In this document: piece by piece, positions 61,108 through 64,000 of the stretch
How the letters are laid out: each line of letters begins with the position of its first letter
Numbering within the stretch: the stretch's first letter is position 1
Source of the DNA: Gammaproteobacteria bacterium
Lineage (GTDB): Bacteria > Pseudomonadota > Gammaproteobacteria > Pseudomonadales > Pseudomonadaceae
Direction: 5' to 3'
Assembly: GCA_023475025.1 (NCBI GenBank)
Contig: JAMCWB010000004.1
Coordinates: 1 to 64,000, forward strand
Length of the DNA: 64,000 bases
Notes under the pieces: generated by a model
Databases searched by the model: none
Told to the model about the DNA's origin: nothing
Seen by the model: only the letters and a program-made list of their open reading frames with translations
Position numbers and translations under genes: made by a program

Positions 61108-62757
61108 ATGGGCCTGCAGATACGCACTGACGAGGCCAGCGCCGCTGGCCCACGCAAAGACAATCAGGATGCCCTGCGCGTGGCTACGCCTGCGCCAGCA
61201 CTGGCAACCAGCAAGGGGCACCTGGCGGCACTCGCCGATGGTGTCAGCCAGTGCCGCGATGGTGGCCTGGCCGCCAGGGCAACCCTGCAGGCACTGGCGC
61301 TGGATTATTATTCAACGCCAGAAACCTGGTCGGTTACCCAGTCACTTGAGCGCTTGTTGAATGCGCACAATCGCTGGCTGCGCGCCAACGGCGGTGGCCA
61401 GCCTCTGTTGACCACCCTGAGCTGCCTGATATTGCGAGGACGGCGCTATACCCTGGCGCACATTGGTGATTGCCGGGTCTACCTGCTGCGTGATGGACGC
61501 CTGCAACGACTGACCCAGGAGCACGTATGGGAACAGCCGGACATGCAGCATGTACTCAAGCGTGCCCTGGGTCTGGATGAGTACCCGCTGATTGATTACC
61601 TGGAAGGTGAACTGGAAGCCGGTGATTGTTTTTTGTTGCTCAGCGACGGCGTCTGGGGACACCTCAGTGATAGTGACATTCTGAGCTGCCTGCACCAGAG
61701 CGAACCCTGCAAGGAGCTGGTCAGCCGTGCTTATGCGGCAGGCAGTGAAGACAATGCCAGCGCCTTGCTGATCAGCCTTGACGCCCTGCCAAATGCCAAT
61801 CTGGACGATGTGCTCGGACCAGTCGACGACTATGCCGTACCGCCCAGGCTGAAAGCCGGTCAGCTCTTTGAAGGCTGGCAGGTGCAAGGATTGGCACACA
61901 GCTCACAGCAGTCGCTGTGCTATCAGGTCTCCGATAGCGGGGGCCAACCCTGGCTGTTGAAGACCTTGCCGCCCAACCAAACCGATATCGCCAAGGCTGG
62001 CCGCGAACTCCTGCAAGAGGAATGGTTCTTGCGCCGGGTTGCCAGCCAGTCGGTGCCCGAGCTGCATCCGCTGCCTGAACGCAAGCACCTCTATCTGGTG
62101 ATGCGTGATTATTCCGGTCGCACCCTGGCAGATGCCCAGGCCAGCGAAGGACTCTGGTCGTTGGCGCAACTGCAGCAGCGGGCACCGGCCCTGATCCATG
62201 CCATGGGACTCTTGCATCGGCGCAACCTGATCCACCGCGACATCAAGCCAGACAATGTGCACATCGATAACGATGGCACCCTGCGACTGCTCGATTTTGG
62301 TCTGGCCTGGTGTCCCGGGCTGACCGATTGGCAGCCTGGCTTGCCCGCCGGCACGCCGAGCTATATGGCACCCGAGGTGTTTCAGGGTGCCGAACCCGAC
62401 CCCCAGCAGGATATTTACAGCACGGGTGTCACCCTGTATTACCAACTCACCGGTCACTTTCCCTACGGTGAGATCGAAGCCTTCCAGCGTCCACGCTTTG
62501 GCCGTCCGACACCACCCAGCCGCTATCGTCCGGACCTGCCCAACTGGGTGGACAACTGGTTGCTGAAAGCGCTGGCGAAAGACCCCGAAGACCGCTACGA
62601 GACAGCCGAGGAATGGTTATTGGCCCTGGCACGTGGTGAGGACCTGCTGACCCCGCAAAAACCGCTCATTGAGCGCGAACCGCTGCTGGTCTGGCGAACG
62701 CTGGCGCTGGTTTCGCTGGGCATCAACCTGGCTGGTGCGATTGCCTGGCTGTACTGA
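61108..62757 (+). CDS. Bifunctional PP2C-type phosphatase / Ser-Thr protein kinase with C-terminal TM helix
   Basis: PP2C: RKDNQDALRV, ALADGVSQCRDGG, AHIGDCRVYLLRDG, LLLSDGVWGHLSD; kinase: HRRNLIHRDIKPDNVHIDNDGTLRLLDFGLAW, GTPSYMAPE; terminal LVSLGINLAGAIAWLY. Confidence 0.94.
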   Translation: MGLQIRTDEASAAGPRKDNQDALRVATPAPALATSKGHLAALADGVSQCRDGGLAARATLQALALDYYSTPETWSVTQSLERLLNAHNRWLRANGGGQPLLTTLSCLILRGRRYTLAHIGDCRVYLLRDGRLQRLTQEHVWEQPDMQHVLKRALGLDEYPLIDYLEGELEAGDCFLLLSDGVWGHLSDSDILSCLHQSEPCKELVSRAYAAGSEDNASALLISLDALPNANLDDVLGPVDDYAVPPRLKAGQLFEGWQVQGLAHSSQQSLCYQVSDSGGQPWLLKTLPPNQTDIAKAGRELLQEEWFLRRVASQSVPELHPLPERKHLYLVMRDYSGRTLADAQASEGLWSLAQLQQRAPALIHAMGLLHRRNLIHRDIKPDNVHIDNDGTLRLLDFGLAWCPGLTDWQPGLPAGTPSYMAPEVFQGAEPDPQQDIYSTGVTLYYQLTGHFPYGEIEAFQRPRFGRPTPPSRYRPDLPNWVDNWLLKALAKDPEDRYETAEEWLLALARGEDLLTPQKPLIEREPLLVWRTLALVSLGINLAGAIAWLY

Positions 62758-62776
62758 GCCAGGCAATCGCACCAGC
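62731..62776. repeat. Perfect 19-bp inverted repeat spanning the kinase stop codon
   Basis: GCTGGTGCGATTGCCTGGC-TGTACTGA-GCCAGGCAATCGCACCAGC. Confidence 0.9.
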
Positions 62777-62783
62777 GCGGTGC
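62769..62783. promoter_or_regulatory. Candidate NtrC-binding site upstream of nirB
   Basis: GCAC-CAGCGCG-GTGC, matching GCAC-N7-GTGC dyad spacing; about 85-100 bp upstream of the -24/-12 element. Confidence 0.6.
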
Positions 62784-62855
62784 AGACTGCTTCATCAGGG
62801 TGCGAAAAACCCGCCGCCTGAGCCTGCAAACCCTTGAATCCTCAGGATTTTGAAG

Positions 62856-62872
62856 TTGGCACAAAGACTGCA
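62856..62872 (+). promoter_or_regulatory. Candidate sigma54 (-24/-12) promoter for nirB
   Basis: TTGGCACAAAGACTGCA: TTGGCAC...TGCA with exact GG-N10-GC spacing. Confidence 0.8.
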
Positions 62873-62905
62873 TTAATACTCTTAGCTAAGGCAGCTATTA
62901 CATAC

Positions 62906-62967
62906 AGTGCCATTGTCAACGGCGACAGTGCACTCCTGATCTGATCAGGAACCGGACAAAGGCGTCC
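62906..62967 (+). ncRNA. ANTAR-target two-hairpin leader of nirB
   Basis: P1 AGTG(C)CATTGTC-AACGGC-GACAGTGCACT (62906-62934); P2 GGAC-AAAGGC-GTCC (62954-62967); both hexaloops A1/G4. Confidence 0.85.
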
Positions 62968-62998
62968 TTACCGTGTGAACGGTGGGGACGCCTTTTTT
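62958..62998 (+). terminator. Intrinsic terminator (attenuator) in nirB leader, overlapping P2
   Basis: AAAGGCGTCCTTACCGT-GTGA-ACGGTGGGGACGCCTTTTTT. Confidence 0.92.
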
Positions 62999-63027
62999 GT
63001 TATGCGCTCAAGACTATGGAGCTCAGG

Positions 63028-64000
63028 ATGCAAAAGCTCAAATTGGTGATGGTAGGCAACGGCATGGCAGGGGTTCGTACCCTGGAAGAATTGCTCAAGC
63101 TGACGCCCGATATGTACGACATCACGGTGTTCGGGGCTGAACCGCACCCGAACTACAACCGCATCCTGCTTTCGCCAGTGTTGGCTGGCGAGCAGAATTT
63201 TGATGACATTATTCTCAACCCGCTGGACTGGTATGCCGACAACGGCATCACCCTGCACACTGGCCGCAAGATCGTCGAGATCGACCGCCGCAACTGCAAG
63301 GTGATCGCCGACGATGGCACCGAGGCAGAATATGACCGCTTGCTGCTGGCCACTGGCTCCAACCCTTTCATGCTGCCGATTCCCGGCAATGATCTCGAAG
63401 GGGTAATCGGCTACCGCGATATTGCCGATACCCAGCAAATGATGGACACCGCCAAGACGCACAAACATGCGGTGGTTATCGGTGGTGGTCTGCTCGGCCT
63501 GGAAGCGGCCAACGGTCTGATGATGCGCGGTATGGACGTGACCGTGGTCCACATTGGCGAATGGCTGATGGAGCGCCAGCTCGACCGTAACGCTGGCGAA
63601 CTCTTGCAACAATCGTTGGAAGAGCGCGGCCTGAACTTCCTGTTGCCACAATTTACCAGCGAACTCGTGGATGATGGTCAAGGCCGGGTCAAGACGGTGC
63701 GCTTCAAGGATGGTACTGAGGTACCTGCGGATCTGGTGGTCATGGCTGCCGGTATCCGGCCCAATACCGAACTGGCGGAAAGTGCGGGCCTTGCCTGCAA
63801 CCGCGGCATTCTGGTCAGCGATACGCTGCAGACATTTGATCCGAAAATCTACGCCATCGGCGAATGCGCCAGCCACCGGGGCATCGCCTACGGGCTGGTT
63901 GCCCCCTTGTTTGAGCAGGCCAAGGTCTGTGCCAATCATCTGGCCATGCTCGGCTATGGTCGTTACGAAGGCTCAGTCACCTCGACCAAGTTGAAGGTAA
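63028..64000 (+). CDS. nirB: Nitrite reductase [NAD(P)H] large subunit, 3' end beyond window
   Basis: MQKLKLVMVGNGMAGVRTLEELLKLTPDMYDITVFGAEPHPNYNRILLSPVLAGEQNFDDIILNPLDWY; ORF open to the window edge and absent from the supplied + strand ORF track. Confidence 0.95.
   Translation, partial: MQKLKLVMVGNGMAGVRTLEELLKLTPDMYDITVFGAEPHPNYNRILLSPVLAGEQNFDDIILNPLDWYADNGITLHTGRKIVEIDRRNCKVIADDGTEAEYDRLLLATGSNPFMLPIPGNDLEGVIGYRDIADTQQMMDTAKTHKHAVVIGGGLLGLEAANGLMMRGMDVTVVHIGEWLMERQLDRNAGELLQQSLEERGLNFLLPQFTSELVDDGQGRVKTVRFKDGTEVPADLVVMAAGIRPNTELAESAGLACNRGILVSDTLQTFDPKIYAIGECASHRGIAYGLVAPLFEQAKVCANHLAMLGYGRYEGSVTSTKLKV

Noticed and set aside
1-64000. CRISPR array, prophage, IS element, tRNA or rRNA genes
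   Set aside because: No regularly spaced direct repeats, transposase/phage proteins, or recognisable tRNA/rRNA sequence seen by eye; a tRNAscan/Infernal run would settle small RNAs

Overview
Chromosomal window of about 64 kb from a Pseudomonas-like gammaproteobacterium (Pseudomonas/Halopseudomonas type, inferred from protein content and gene order). Most of it is core metabolism: tusA, rlmM, metZ-purF-cvpA-dedD-folC-accD-trpA-trpB-trpF-truA-fimV-usg-asd-leuB-leuD-leuC with a divergent LysR gene, a multi-PAS GGDEF/EAL protein, pepN, nadK, an ABC/hydrolase/mlaA operon, dgt, gloA-argG-motY, pyrC-rnt, and a TAXI-TRAP transporter with a universal stress protein. The right end is a nitrate-assimilation locus: nasS, nasT (ANTAR regulator), a NarK/NasA-type MFS transporter, a PP2C-Ser/Thr kinase fusion, and nirB cut by the window edge. 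The most interesting signal is in non-coding RNA of this locus. Leaders upstream of nasA and nirB each carry two A1/G4 hexaloop hairpins, the second overlapping the 5' arm of a strong intrinsic terminator, which is the ANTAR antitermination architecture. Each leader is preceded by a -24/-12 sigma54-type promoter, and nirB also has an NtrC-type site. A third, weaker leader of the same topology sits directly upstream of nasS and may indicate autoregulation. Other notable items are a perfect 19-bp inverted repeat spanning the kinase stop codon, a ~98-nt three-way-junction palindromic element at 38146-38243, REP-like and heptad-type intergenic repeats, and several unusual domain fusions. No tRNA, rRNA, CRISPR array, IS element or prophage was recognised.
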